Positions 6,219-12,492 of a DNA stretch of 12,492 bases are shown here, in pieces. How positions within the stretch are numbered: position 1 is the stretch's first letter; each line of letters starts with the position of its first letter. The notes below the pieces were generated by a model. That model was not told where the DNA came from. It did not search any database and saw only the letters and a list, made by a program, of their open reading frames with translations. The stretch spans positions 1 to 12,492 of the forward strand of contig DVJG01000138.1 in the NCBI GenBank assembly GCA_018710805.1. Direction: 5' to 3'. The position numbers and the translations under genes were made by a program. The stretch is from Candidatus Faecousia faecipullorum. GTDB lineage: Bacteria > Bacillota > Clostridia > Oscillospirales > Oscillospiraceae.

Positions 6219-7664
6219 TCACAGCTCCAGAACATAGGAGAGCATGGCGTCTTTGTCAATGACGGCAGTGTGGCGCTCGGGCTTTCCCTGGAGATTGGCC
6301 AGGTTCCGGGGCACGGGAACGCCGGTGAGCTGGCTCAGCCGCTCCATTTGCTGGAACTCGGTTCCGGAGGTGTCGCCGCCGATGGCGGAGAGCACCGCAC
6401 TGGGGAATTTATAAGGAGAGGCGGTGGAGAGAACCACCATGGGAGCGTGGTCCCCGGTCTCCTTTACATAGTCTTCGGCGGCGGCCCAGCCGGCGGCAGT
6501 GTGGGGGTCACAGAGGTAGCCGTAATCCCTGTAAACCCGGCCCATGACCTGGGCGGCCCGGCGGTCGTCACAGTACGCGGCCCAGAATTCCTTCTGAATC
6601 TTTTGAAGCAGTTCCGAAGGAACGGTGTAAACACCCTCCGCATTGAGTTTTTTCATAAGAGACGCCACCAACTCCGTATCCCCGGACAGCAGATACAGAA
6701 GCCGCTCCAGGTTAGAGGACACCAGAATGTCCATGGAGGGGGAGGTGGTCTTGTACAGCGGACGGCGGCGGTCATAGGTGCCTGTGCGGATGAAGTCCGT
6801 CAGGACCTTGTTGGCGTTGGAGGCACAGATGAGGGTCCCCACAGGGAGCCCCAGAAGCTTTGCCAGGTATCCGGCGAGAATGTCGCCGAAGTTTCCTGTG
6901 GGTACGGAGAAATTCACGGTGTCTCCCAGGGCGATTTTCCCGGCATCCAGCAGGTCCCGGTAGGCCCGGAAGTAGTACATAATCTGAGGAGCCAGTCTTC
7001 CGATGTTGATGGAGTTGGCGGAGGACAGCCGGAAGGGGAGAGCCTTTCCCTGGCAGGCGGCGAAGATGTTCTTCACCCCGGTTTGGGCGTCGTCAAAATT
7101 GCCCCGCACCGCGCACACGGCAACGTTGGAACCCTCCTGGGTCACCATCTGGGCGCGCTGGACCTGGCTCACGCCGCCGTGGGGGTAGAATACGCAGATG
7201 CGGACCCCGGGCACGTCGTGGAACCCTTCCAACGCCGCCTTGCCGGTGTCGCCGGAGGTGGCAGTGAGGATGAGAATGTCCTCCTGAATACCCTTGCATC
7301 GTTTCGCCGCGGTGAGCAGCTGGGGGAGCATGGAAAGGGCCACGTCCTTGAAGGCAGAGGTGGGCCCCCGGAAGAGCTCCAACACCTGAAAATCCCCCAC
7401 AGACACGCTGGGGGTCAGGGTTTCCGTTTCAAATTTTCCTGTGTAGGCCTGTTTCACAAGCTGGGGCATATCCGGAATGTCCGGCAGAAAGGCGGATAAA
7501 ATGGCCGAAGCCATGTCCTGACTGGTGCCCTGCAGGGCGGCCTGCCAGTGGAAAGCCGGGATGCGTTCCGGCATATAAAGACCGCCGTCGGGGGCCAGGC
7601 CCGTGAGTACGGCCTGAGCGCTGTCCGCTTCCAGAGCGGGGCTGCGGGTAGAATGATATCGCAT
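6219..7664 (-). CDS. thrC: Threonine synthase
   Basis: The product is 481 residues, the size of the E. coli/yeast-type enzyme. It is a PLP enzyme that converts O-phosphohomoserine to L-threonine and phosphate. Motifs in order: APDGGLYMPE (24-33); PTSAFKDVALSML (101-113) with K106 as the PLP-binding lysine (Lys107 in E. coli); LTATSGDTGKAALEG; RLSSANSINIGRLAPQ; and the phosphate loop PTGNFGDILAGY. The start ATG 7664-7662 is fixed by AGGAGG with a 5-nt spacer. The frame stays open far upstream opposite hom and lysC, but only because those are GC-rich genes on the other strand. In the 207-bp gap before it I find no convincing - strand promoter, only an AT-rich tract at 7670-7712. Confidence 0.95.
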   Translation of the reverse strand: MRYHSTRSPALEADSAQAVLTGLAPDGGLYMPERIPAFHWQAALQGTSQDMASAILSAFLPDIPDMPQLVKQAYTGKFETETLTPSVSVGDFQVLELFRGPTSAFKDVALSMLPQLLTAAKRCKGIQEDILILTATSGDTGKAALEGFHDVPGVRICVFYPHGGVSQVQRAQMVTQEGSNVAVCAVRGNFDDAQTGVKNIFAACQGKALPFRLSSANSINIGRLAPQIMYYFRAYRDLLDAGKIALGDTVNFSVPTGNFGDILAGYLAKLLGLPVGTLICASNANKVLTDFIRTGTYDRRRPLYKTTSPSMDILVSSNLERLLYLLSGDTELVASLMKKLNAEGVYTVPSELLQKIQKEFWAAYCDDRRAAQVMGRVYRDYGYLCDPHTAAGWAAAEDYVKETGDHAPMVVLSTASPYKFPSAVLSAIGGDTSGTEFQQMERLSQLTGVPVPRNLANLQGKPERHTAVIDKDAMLSYVLEL

Positions 7665-7750
7665 AGCTTCCTCCTGAAATTTTGAAAATTTCTTTACTAT
7701 TTGCACAAAAAGTAGGAGAATCCCCGGGCAGGATTGGCTTTTTGGTGCAG

Positions 7751-7779
7751 TTGCAATTTGGGTAGGTATATGATATACT
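7751..7779 (+). promoter_or_regulatory. Promoter of hom-lysC-asd
   Basis: TTGCAA (7751-7756), a 17-nt spacer and TATACT (7774-7779), with TG before the -10 box (extended -10). Initiation near 7786 gives a leader of about 85 nt. I see no T-box or lysine riboswitch in it. The remainder of the 7665-7871 gap holds only the ribosome binding sites of thrC and hom and the possible short ORF listed next. Confidence 0.75.
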
Positions 7780-7817
7780 GTTTTTCGTAAAAAAGCAAGT
7801 GTTTTCGGGAAGGACAC

Positions 7818-7853
7818 ATGGTTTTTCCCCACAAACCCCCATATCCATTTTGA
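7818..7853 (+). CDS. Possible 11-codon upstream ORF in the hom leader
   Basis: ATG at 7818 follows GGAAGG closely and encodes MVFPHKPPYPF, ending at TGA 7851-7853, 18 nt before hom. It is rich in proline but has no threonine, isoleucine, methionine or lysine run, so it is not a classical amino-acid attenuator leader. GGGAA (7807-7811) can pair with TTCCC (7825-7829) around its start. It may be chance. Confidence 0.25.
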   Translation: MVFPHKPPYPF

Positions 7854-7871
7854 TATCTTGGAGGATAGGCT

Positions 7872-8984
7872 ATGAAGATTGGACTCATGGGCTTCGGCGT
7901 GGTTGGCCGGGGCGTTTATGACATTGTTTCCGGGCGGGACGATATGCAGGTGAAAAAGGTCCTGTGCCTGGAGGATATCTCCCTTCCCGACGCCGAGGCG
8001 GTGAAGGATTTTTCGGAGATTGTGAACGACCCGGAAATCGACACCGTGGTGGAGGCCATGGGCGGTCTGCATCCTGCCTACGACTTCGTCCGGGCAGCCC
8101 TGGAAGAGGGAAAGAACGTGGTGTCCTCCAATAAAGCCCTGGTATGCACCTTCTATGACGAGCTTCTGCCCCTGGCCCTGGAAAAAGGCGTCCGTTTCCG
8201 CTGCACCGCGGCGGTTGGCGGCGGCATCGGCTGGCTCTCCGAGCTGGAGCGCTCCCGCCGGGTCCAGAAAATTCAGGAGGTCGGCGGCATTATGAACGGC
8301 ACCTGCAACTATATCCTGGACAATATGACGAGAAACGGCCAGGACTATGCCGACGCCCTGGCTCAGGCCCAGGCCCTGGGCTACGCCGAGGCCAATCCCT
8401 CCACCGACGTTGACGGCATTGACACCTGGCACAAGGTCATCTTGTCCTCCAACATTGCCTTCGGCGTATCTCTGGAAAAAGAGACCGTTCCCGTGGCGGG
8501 AATCCGGAACATCAGCGCCGAGGACGTGGCGAACTTTACCGCCCATGGCTATGTCTGCAAGCTGATTTCCACAGGCAAGCGCAATCAGGACGGCTGCAGT
8601 GCCTACGTCCAGCCCACCCTGGTGAAGGCCGGGGAGATGGAAGCGGCGGTGCCCCTGAACTTTAACCTCATTACCTTCCTGGGGGAAGTTTCCGACAAAA
8701 TGAGTTTCTACGGCCAGGGTGCAGGCCGCTATCCCACCGCATACAATGTGGTGGAGGACCTGTGTGACGTTCTGAACGGCAAGGGATTCTACGCACCCTA
8801 CGGCGGAAAAGTGGCGGCCACCAATGAGGAAAAGCTCTGCTACTACGTCCGCGGAGACTGGACCGGAGAGACTGCCGAAAAGTGGGGCCAGGCCGTGATT
8901 ACGAAGCCGGTTTCCGTGGGGGAGATGCACGCCTGGCTGAAAGAAAATCCCACGGCCTTTATTGCGGCCCTGCGTGAAAGCTAA
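7872..8984 (+). CDS. hom: Homoserine dehydrogenase (no ACT domain)
   Basis: The product is 370 residues. It reduces aspartate semialdehyde to homoserine with NAD(P)H, the branch point from lysine towards threonine and methionine. The Rossmann motif is GFGVVG (7-12), then SSNKALV (85-91) with catalytic-site K88, GGGIGW (116-121), the family signature NGTCNYIL (142-149), and DVDGIDTWHKVILSSN from 179, with D184 and K188 at the spacing of the catalytic Asp/Lys pair. Many bacterial monofunctional enzymes (about 430 residues) end in a regulatory ACT domain. This one stops short and its last 50 residues do not look like ACT. The start ATG has GGAGG (7860-7864) at 7 nt. It is first of three genes with lysC and asd and diverges from thrC-thrB. 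Confidence 0.94.
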   Translation: MKIGLMGFGVVGRGVYDIVSGRDDMQVKKVLCLEDISLPDAEAVKDFSEIVNDPEIDTVVEAMGGLHPAYDFVRAALEEGKNVVSSNKALVCTFYDELLPLALEKGVRFRCTAAVGGGIGWLSELERSRRVQKIQEVGGIMNGTCNYILDNMTRNGQDYADALAQAQALGYAEANPSTDVDGIDTWHKVILSSNIAFGVSLEKETVPVAGIRNISAEDVANFTAHGYVCKLISTGKRNQDGCSAYVQPTLVKAGEMEAAVPLNFNLITFLGEVSDKMSFYGQGAGRYPTAYNVVEDLCDVLNGKGFYAPYGGKVAATNEEKLCYYVRGDWTGETAEKWGQAVITKPVSVGEMHAWLKENPTAFIAALRES

Positions 8985-9008
8985 ACAACGAAAAGGAAGA
9001 AAAGAAGC

Positions 9009-10328
9009 ATGAAAGTAGTCAAATTTGGCGGCTCCTCCATGGCGGACGCCGGGCAGTACCGGAAAATCCGGGAGATCCTCATGGCGGACCCCGAGCGCAA
9101 GGTGGTGGTGGTCTCCGCCGCCGGAAAGCGGTTTGCCGCCGACCATAAGATCACGGACCTTCTCTATCTCTGCTATGCCCACATCCAGTATGGTGTGGAC
9201 TGCTCCGGCGTTTTCGACATGATTGCCTCCCGCTACCTGGACATCCGGGACGATTTGGGCCTGGATTTGCCCATCGAGGGGGAACTGTATGACCTGAAGC
9301 AGCGCCTGAACGACAAAAAGGTGACCCAGGAGGAACTGGTGAGCCGGGGCGAGTATTTTTCCGCCAAGCTCATGGCGGCGTATCTGGGCTTCCAGTTTGT
9401 AGACGCCGCCGACTGGGTGAAGTTCCGCTTTGATGGCACGGTGGACAAGGAAGCCTCCTATGAAGCCCTGCGGCACCATGTCATTATGGGCTACGGTGCG
9501 GTGATTCCCGGATTCTACGGGGTCATGCCCGACGGGGCCATCCACACCTTCTCCCGGGGCGGCAGCGACATCACCGGCGCTCTGGCGGCGGCGGCACTGG
9601 ACGCCGCGGTCTACGAAAACTGGACCGACGTCTCCGGCATTCTCATGGCGGACCCCAGAATCGTGGACGATCCCCAGGCCATTCCCGAGGTGACCTACGA
9701 CGAGCTCCGGGAGCTGAGCTACTCCGGCGCCCAGGTCCTCCACGAGGATTCCATTTTCCCTGTCCGGGAAAAGAACATCCCCGTGAACATCCGCAACACA
9801 AACGCCCCGGAGGCCCCCGGCACCATGATCCAGGAGTCCTTCACCGAGGATTCGGACCCCGACCGATTCATCACCGGCATCACGGGCAAGAAGGATTTTT
9901 CCATTATCTCCATGACCAAGCGCGGTATGTCCAACCAGGTAGGCGTCCTGCAGAAGGTCCTCAACGTGCTGGTGCGCCACGGCATCTCCGTGGACTATGT
10001 GCCCAACGGCATTGATAACGTCTCCGTGGTTCTGCCCACTGCCGCCATTGAGAAGGACCTTTACACCATTATGGCGGAAATTCAGAAAGAGGCGGAGCCC
10101 GACAGCCTGGATGTCCACCATCAGATCGCCGTGGTTGCCGCCGTCGGCCGGAAAATGGCCTTCCGTCCCGGTATCTCCGGCAAGATCTTTGCCGCCCTCG
10201 GTGAAAGCGGCATCAACATCCGCATGATTAACCAGGGCCCCGATGAACTGAACATCATTTTCGGCGTGGACAATCACGACTTCAAAGAGGCCATCCGGGT
10301 GCTCTATAACAGCTTCGTAACCAAGTGA
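9009..10328 (+). CDS. lysC: Aspartate kinase with two C-terminal ACT domains
   Basis: The product is 439 residues, the size of monofunctional LysC-type kinases. It phosphorylates L-aspartate to aspartyl phosphate, the first and committed step to lysine, threonine and methionine. Motifs: KFGGSS (5-10), VSAAGKR (35-41), GEYFSAKLMAAYL (114-126), HTFSRGGSDITGALAA (179-194) and WTDVSGILMADPR (205-217). The C-terminal third holds two ACT units, roughly 296-360 (including GISVDYVPNGIDNVSVVL) and 375-439 (including GINIRMINQGPDELNIIFGV), which normally bind the feedback amino acid. Which one cannot be told here; clustering with thr genes suggests threonine, possibly with lysine. It begins 24 nt after hom with a modest AAAGGAAG site. 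Confidence 0.94.
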   Translation: MKVVKFGGSSMADAGQYRKIREILMADPERKVVVVSAAGKRFAADHKITDLLYLCYAHIQYGVDCSGVFDMIASRYLDIRDDLGLDLPIEGELYDLKQRLNDKKVTQEELVSRGEYFSAKLMAAYLGFQFVDAADWVKFRFDGTVDKEASYEALRHHVIMGYGAVIPGFYGVMPDGAIHTFSRGGSDITGALAAAALDAAVYENWTDVSGILMADPRIVDDPQAIPEVTYDELRELSYSGAQVLHEDSIFPVREKNIPVNIRNTNAPEAPGTMIQESFTEDSDPDRFITGITGKKDFSIISMTKRGMSNQVGVLQKVLNVLVRHGISVDYVPNGIDNVSVVLPTAAIEKDLYTIMAEIQKEAEPDSLDVHHQIAVVAAVGRKMAFRPGISGKIFAALGESGINIRMINQGPDELNIIFGVDNHDFKEAIRVLYNSFVTK

Positions 10329-10345
10329 ATTTGGGAGGAACAAAC

Positions 10346-11350
10346 ATGAAACAATATACCGTTGCCGTCCTGGGCGCCACCGGCGCCGTGGGACAGGAAA
10401 TGATCAAAGTCCTGGGGGAGCGGAACTTCCCCGTGGGCAAGCTCATCCCCCTGGCCTCTGCCAGAAGCGCAGGCAAAACCCTGAAGTTCCGCGGCGAGGA
10501 CGTGACCATCCGGGAAGCCTGCAATGAGGCGTTCCAGGGTGTGGACATCGTTCTGGGTGCCGCCGAAAACGACATTGCCCAGAAATTCGCCCCTGCCATT
10601 GTGGCGGCCGGCGCGGTGTTTGTGGACAATTCCTCCGCTTTCCGCCTGGACCCCAATGTGCCCCTGGTGGTCCCTGAGGTGAACCCCCAGGATGTGCGGA
10701 ATCACCATGGCATCATTGCAAATCCCAACTGCTCCACCATTATCACTGTCACCGCGGTGAACGCCCTGAACGCCATCGCTCCCATCCGCGCTATGACGGC
10801 CTCCACCTACCAGGCCGTGTCCGGCGCAGGCGCCGAAGGGCCCAAGGAGCTTATGGCGGAAGTGGAGGCCCTTCGGGAGGGAAAGAAGGCGGAGCCTAAG
10901 GTGTTCCCCTACCAGATTGCCTACAACCTGATCCCCCAGATCGGCGGCGAGCAGTTCGAGGGCTACACCAGCGAGGAGATGAAGCTTCAGAACGAGGGCC
11001 GGAAAATCATGCACCTGCCGGAACTGAAGGTCAGCTGCACCTGCGTCCGGGTCCCCGTGGTCCGGAGCCACTCCATTTCCGTCTCCTGCCGCTTTGATAC
11101 CCCCGTCACCGTGGAACAGGCGAGAGAGGCCATTGCCAAGGCCCCCGGCTGCAAGCTGGTAGACGACCTGAAAAATAAGCAGTACCCCATGCCCTTGGAT
11201 ACCTCCGACCAGGACATTGTCTTCGTGGGCCGTATCCGTCCTGACCTCACCGATGACAACGGCATCACTCTGTGGTGCTGCGGCGATCAGGTCCGCAAGG
11301 GAGCCGCAACCAACGCCATCCAGATTGCGGAGCTGCTGGTGAAGGAATAA
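10346..11350 (+). CDS. asd: Aspartate-semialdehyde dehydrogenase
   Basis: The product is 334 residues. It reduces aspartyl phosphate to aspartate semialdehyde using NADPH, the step between LysC and Hom. The N-terminal nucleotide-binding motif is VLGATGAVGQEM (8-19). The active site is NPNCSTI with nucleophile C129. TYQAVSGAG (154-162) carries Q156, and RVPVVRSHS (235-243) carries the conserved H242. The start ATG 10346 has GGGAGG (10333-10338) 7 nt upstream. A start seven codons earlier overlapping the lysC stop is rejected because it lacks a binding site. It lies 17 nt after lysC and is the last gene of the operon. Confidence 0.96.
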   Translation: MKQYTVAVLGATGAVGQEMIKVLGERNFPVGKLIPLASARSAGKTLKFRGEDVTIREACNEAFQGVDIVLGAAENDIAQKFAPAIVAAGAVFVDNSSAFRLDPNVPLVVPEVNPQDVRNHHGIIANPNCSTIITVTAVNALNAIAPIRAMTASTYQAVSGAGAEGPKELMAEVEALREGKKAEPKVFPYQIAYNLIPQIGGEQFEGYTSEEMKLQNEGRKIMHLPELKVSCTCVRVPVVRSHSISVSCRFDTPVTVEQAREAIAKAPGCKLVDDLKNKQYPMPLDTSDQDIVFVGRIRPDLTDDNGITLWCCGDQVRKGAATNAIQIAELLVKE

Positions 11351-11354
11351 GAAA

Positions 11355-11386
11355 CAGGCCGGAAGGTGAGACTGCCTTCCGGCCTG
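11355..11386 (+). terminator. Hairpin terminator after asd
   Basis: A perfect 12-bp GC-rich stem (11355-11366 with 11375-11386, CAGGCCGGAAGG / CCTTCCGGCCTG) has an 8-nt loop and starts 4 nt after the asd stop. The following tract (CTTACATTATAT) is only loosely T-rich, so termination may be partial and the next two genes may be reached by readthrough. Confidence 0.65.
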
Positions 11387-11419
11387 CTTACATTATATAA
11401 TAAGGAAGAAGGCGAGACC

Positions 11420-11614
11420 ATGACCGGGAAAGAATCACAGAATAAGAAAGAACGGTTTGAGGAGATGCGCAGGGAGGTTGCTCCGCTGGCAAAGCAGTTT
11501 CTGGAGGACCCGGCGATGTTTGAACGGCTAAAGGCAGTGTCCCCTGGACTGACCGAAGAATATCTGCTTGAGATGCTGAGAAAGACCACGGGAGAAGAAA
11601 AAACAACCGTATAA
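11420..11614 (+). CDS. Small charged helical protein of unknown function
   Basis: The product is 64 residues. I do not recognise the family. The protein is rich in Glu, Lys and Arg, with predicted helices at about 4-30 (KESQNKKERFEEMRREVAPL) and 28-55 (FLEDPAMFERLKAVS, then TEEYLLEMLRK). It has no cysteines, membrane segment or signal peptide. ATG 11420 was chosen because AAGG lies 7 nt upstream; an 18-codon longer form would begin inside the asd terminator hairpin. The frame ends 4 nt before the hairpin that hides the ribosome binding site of the CBS-domain gene, so the two may be translationally coupled. Its reality rests on the binding site, protein-like composition and position. Confidence 0.6.
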   Translation: MTGKESQNKKERFEEMRREVAPLAKQFLEDPAMFERLKAVSPGLTEEYLLEMLRKTTGEEKTTV

Positions 11615-11618
11615 AGAA

Positions 11619-11653
11619 ATCCCTCCTTGTCCATACTTTGGGCAAGGAGGGAT
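11619..11653 (+). promoter_or_regulatory. Hairpin burying the ribosome binding site of the CBS-domain gene
   Basis: ATCCCTCCTTGTCC (11619-11632) pairs with GGGCAAGGAGGGAT (11640-11653) over 14 bp with one G-U pair and a 7-nt loop. The downstream arm contains AAGGAGGG, the only ribosome binding site for the ATG at 11659. ATATTTT after the stem gives it some terminator character as well. The upstream gene stops 4 nt before the first arm, so a terminating ribosome would open the stem. This is either coupling by unfolding or a weak terminator; both may apply. Confidence 0.65.
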
Positions 11654-11658
11654 ATTTT

Positions 11659-12090
11659 ATGAAACTTCGCGATGTAATGACAAACCCGGTTATCCGCATT
11701 CACCCGGAGGAAAGCGTGGCGGTGGCGGCCCGAACCCTGGCAAACTACAATATCGGCGCCCTTCCCGTCTGCGGCAGTGACGGAAGAATCTGCGGCCTTC
11801 TGACGGACCGGGATATTGTAACCCGGTGCCTGGCATCGGGAAAAAGCCCAGGAGCCACAACAGTCCGGGAGATCATGACATCCAACGTCATTTCCGCAAG
11901 ACCGGACATGGATGCAGCGCTGGCGGCGGGACTTATGGGAAGCAGACAGATTCGGAGACTTCCGGTAGTGGAAAACGAACGCCTCTGCGGAATGGTAAGC
12001 CTGGGGGATTTGGCAGTCCAGGAAGAGTCCTGCATCGACGCGGGAGATGCCCTGACGGAGATCAGCGGCAATTTGTCAAGCCGAAAATAG
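11659..12090 (+). CDS. Protein with two CBS domains
   Basis: The product is 143 residues made of a tandem CBS pair (Bateman module) and little else. CBS1 covers about 4-60 (VMTNPVIRIHPEESV ... GLLTDRDIV) and CBS2 about 70-125 (EIMTSNVISARPDMD ... GMVSLGDLA). Both carry the G-h-h-S/T-x-x-D pattern (G46-T49-D52 and G111-S114-D117) that contacts adenosine ligands in AMP/ATP-binding CBS proteins. Stand-alone CBS proteins are usually cytoplasmic energy or nucleotide sensors; the partner here is unknown. ATG 11659 has GGAGGG 8 nt upstream inside a hairpin. A TTG start seven codons earlier is rejected because it would lie within that hairpin. Confidence 0.9.
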   Translation: MKLRDVMTNPVIRIHPEESVAVAARTLANYNIGALPVCGSDGRICGLLTDRDIVTRCLASGKSPGATTVREIMTSNVISARPDMDAALAAGLMGSRQIRRLPVVENERLCGMVSLGDLAVQEESCIDAGDALTEISGNLSSRK

Positions 12091-12122
12091 AGGATTTCTC
12101 CAATGGAAAGACAAGCGTTTAT

Positions 12123-12149
12123 CACCAAAAAATTTCGACATTTTTTGTG
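12123..12149 (+). terminator. Weak AT-rich hairpin after the CBS-domain gene
   Basis: CAC plus AAAAAAT (12123-12133, one bulged C) pairs with ATTTTTTGTG (12140-12149). It could end the CBS transcript or simply be the AT-rich upstream element of the first rRNA promoter. The stem is nearly all A-T, so terminator strength is doubtful. Confidence 0.35.
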
Positions 12150-12157
12150 AAAAATGC

Positions 12158-12186
12158 TTGACAAACGTTGGATAACGTGGTAACAT
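12158..12186 (+). promoter_or_regulatory. rRNA-type promoter P1
   Basis: TTGACA (12158-12163), a 17-nt spacer and TAACAT (12181-12186), preceded by an A/T-rich tract like an UP element. Initiation near 12193 would place the hairpin GCTGTCC/GGACAGC (12193-12211) at the very 5' end of the transcript. Confidence 0.75.
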
Positions 12187-12261
12187 ATGCAAGCTGTCCG
12201 CGAGGGACAGCGAAAAGAACCGGAATGAAGCGAAAATTTTGAAAGAACTTCAAAAAAGTTC

Positions 12262-12290
12262 TTGACAAATAAAGCTTCGTAAGGTATAAT
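12262..12290 (+). promoter_or_regulatory. rRNA-type promoter P2
   Basis: A perfect consensus promoter: TTGACA (12262-12267), a 17-nt spacer and TATAAT (12285-12290). An inverted repeat AAGAACTT / AAGTTCTT (12243-12250 and 12256-12263) reaches into the -35 box. Downstream, CGGT/ACCG nested in GCGC/GCGC can form a leader hairpin at about 12301-12329. Confidence 0.9.
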
Positions 12291-12372
12291 AACAAAGTTG
12301 CGCGATGAACGGTTTTCACCGGGAGCGCGGCTCACAGCTTGAAAAAATTTGAAAAAACTCCCAAAAAAGAGC

Positions 12373-12401
12373 TTGACAAATTCGACAAGATGTGCTAAAA
12401 T
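12373..12401 (+). promoter_or_regulatory. rRNA-type promoter P3
   Basis: TTGACA (12373-12378), a 17-nt spacer and TAAAAT (12396-12401). The A/T-rich upstream block (GAAAAAATTTGAAAAAACT) closely resembles that of P2, suggesting duplication of a promoter module. Spacing between successive -35 boxes is 104 and 111 bp. Confidence 0.85.
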
Positions 12402-12492
12402 AATCCAGCTAACTGCGAGAGCGGAAAGCGAAACCTGTACCTTGTAAATTGAATAACGTAAAGACAAACTAAGACACCTTGGACAATTAATG
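12402..12492 (+). other. Leader region likely preceding a 16S rRNA gene (boxA-like)
   Basis: The transcript leader after P3 contains ACCTTGTAAATTGAATAACG (12439-12458), which resembles the CTTTGAAAACT(G)AATAA antitermination-type sequence common before 16S and in rRNA spacers of Firmicutes. No protein frame or 16S sequence follows before the window ends. The rRNA operon is inferred from three stacked strong promoters plus this leader. A tRNA operon is the alternative. Confidence 0.6.

Noticed and set aside
7786..7871. Threonine/isoleucine-type attenuator or T-box before hom
   Set aside because: No run of threonine or isoleucine codons, no T-box consensus, and no terminator stem with U-tract in the leader.
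7665..10343. Long - strand open frame extending upstream of thrC across hom and lysC
   Set aside because: ThrC has an unambiguous start with AGGAGG at 7664. The extension is antisense to two motif-complete genes.
11396..11401. TATAAT as a promoter for the 64-residue ORF
   Set aside because: The sequence 17 nt upstream (TGCCTT) lies in the asd terminator arm and is a poor -35, and initiation would fall on the ribosome binding site.
12402..12492. Start of 16S rRNA inside the window
   Set aside because: The conserved 16S 5' sequence (AGAGTTTGATCCTGGCTCAG-like) is absent; only the promoter and leader region are present.

Overview
The window reads as chromosomal DNA of a GC-rich anaerobic Firmicute. 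The best guess is a gut-type Clostridia (Oscillospiraceae/Ruminococcaceae-like) with Wood-Ljungdahl enzymes. The basis is: an anaerobic Ni-Fe-S CO dehydrogenase and acetyl-CoA synthase pair, AGGAGG-type ribosome binding sites, consensus TTGACA/TATAAT promoters, stem-plus-T-tract terminators, and Clostridia-like protein sequences. The taxon is inference.

Layout. (1) Positions 2-3265, + strand: the 3' end of a CO dehydrogenase gene (cooS/acsA), its nickel-insertion ATPase (cooC family), and a complete acetyl-CoA synthase gene (acsB), closed by a strong terminator. (2) 3266-3517: a gene-free stretch packed with hairpins. (3) 3518-5152, - strand: an MFS transporter preceded by its own promoter, a five-codon leader ORF and a base-paired leader that looks like a translational attenuator. 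Upstream of it is a small XRE-type regulator with a palindromic operator over its promoter. (4) 5277-11386: threonine biosynthesis from aspartate. thrC-thrB run on the - strand and hom-lysC-asd on the + strand, diverging from a 207-bp gap. (5) 11420-12090: a 64-residue protein of unknown function and a two-CBS-domain protein, separated by a hairpin that buries the CBS gene's ribosome binding site. (6) 12091-12492: three tandem near-consensus promoters with leader hairpins and a boxA-like segment, typical of the region just before a 16S rRNA gene. No rRNA sequence lies inside the window.

How the genes work together. CooS reduces CO2 to CO, CooC loads nickel, and AcsB joins CO, a methyl group and CoA into acetyl-CoA. 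LysC, Asd, Hom, ThrB and ThrC together convert aspartate to threonine, so the five-step pathway is complete here. LysC carries the ACT (allosteric) domains while Hom has none, so feedback control probably falls on LysC. The XRE-MFS segment is visibly more AT-rich than its flanks and is bounded by terminators on both sides, suggesting an accessory insertion.

The most notable observation is the MFS leader. A short ORF (MYRPI-stop) ends inside one arm of a long-range helix whose other arm abuts, and extends into, the transporter's ribosome binding site. This is the arrangement expected if ribosome stalling on the leader switches on transporter translation.
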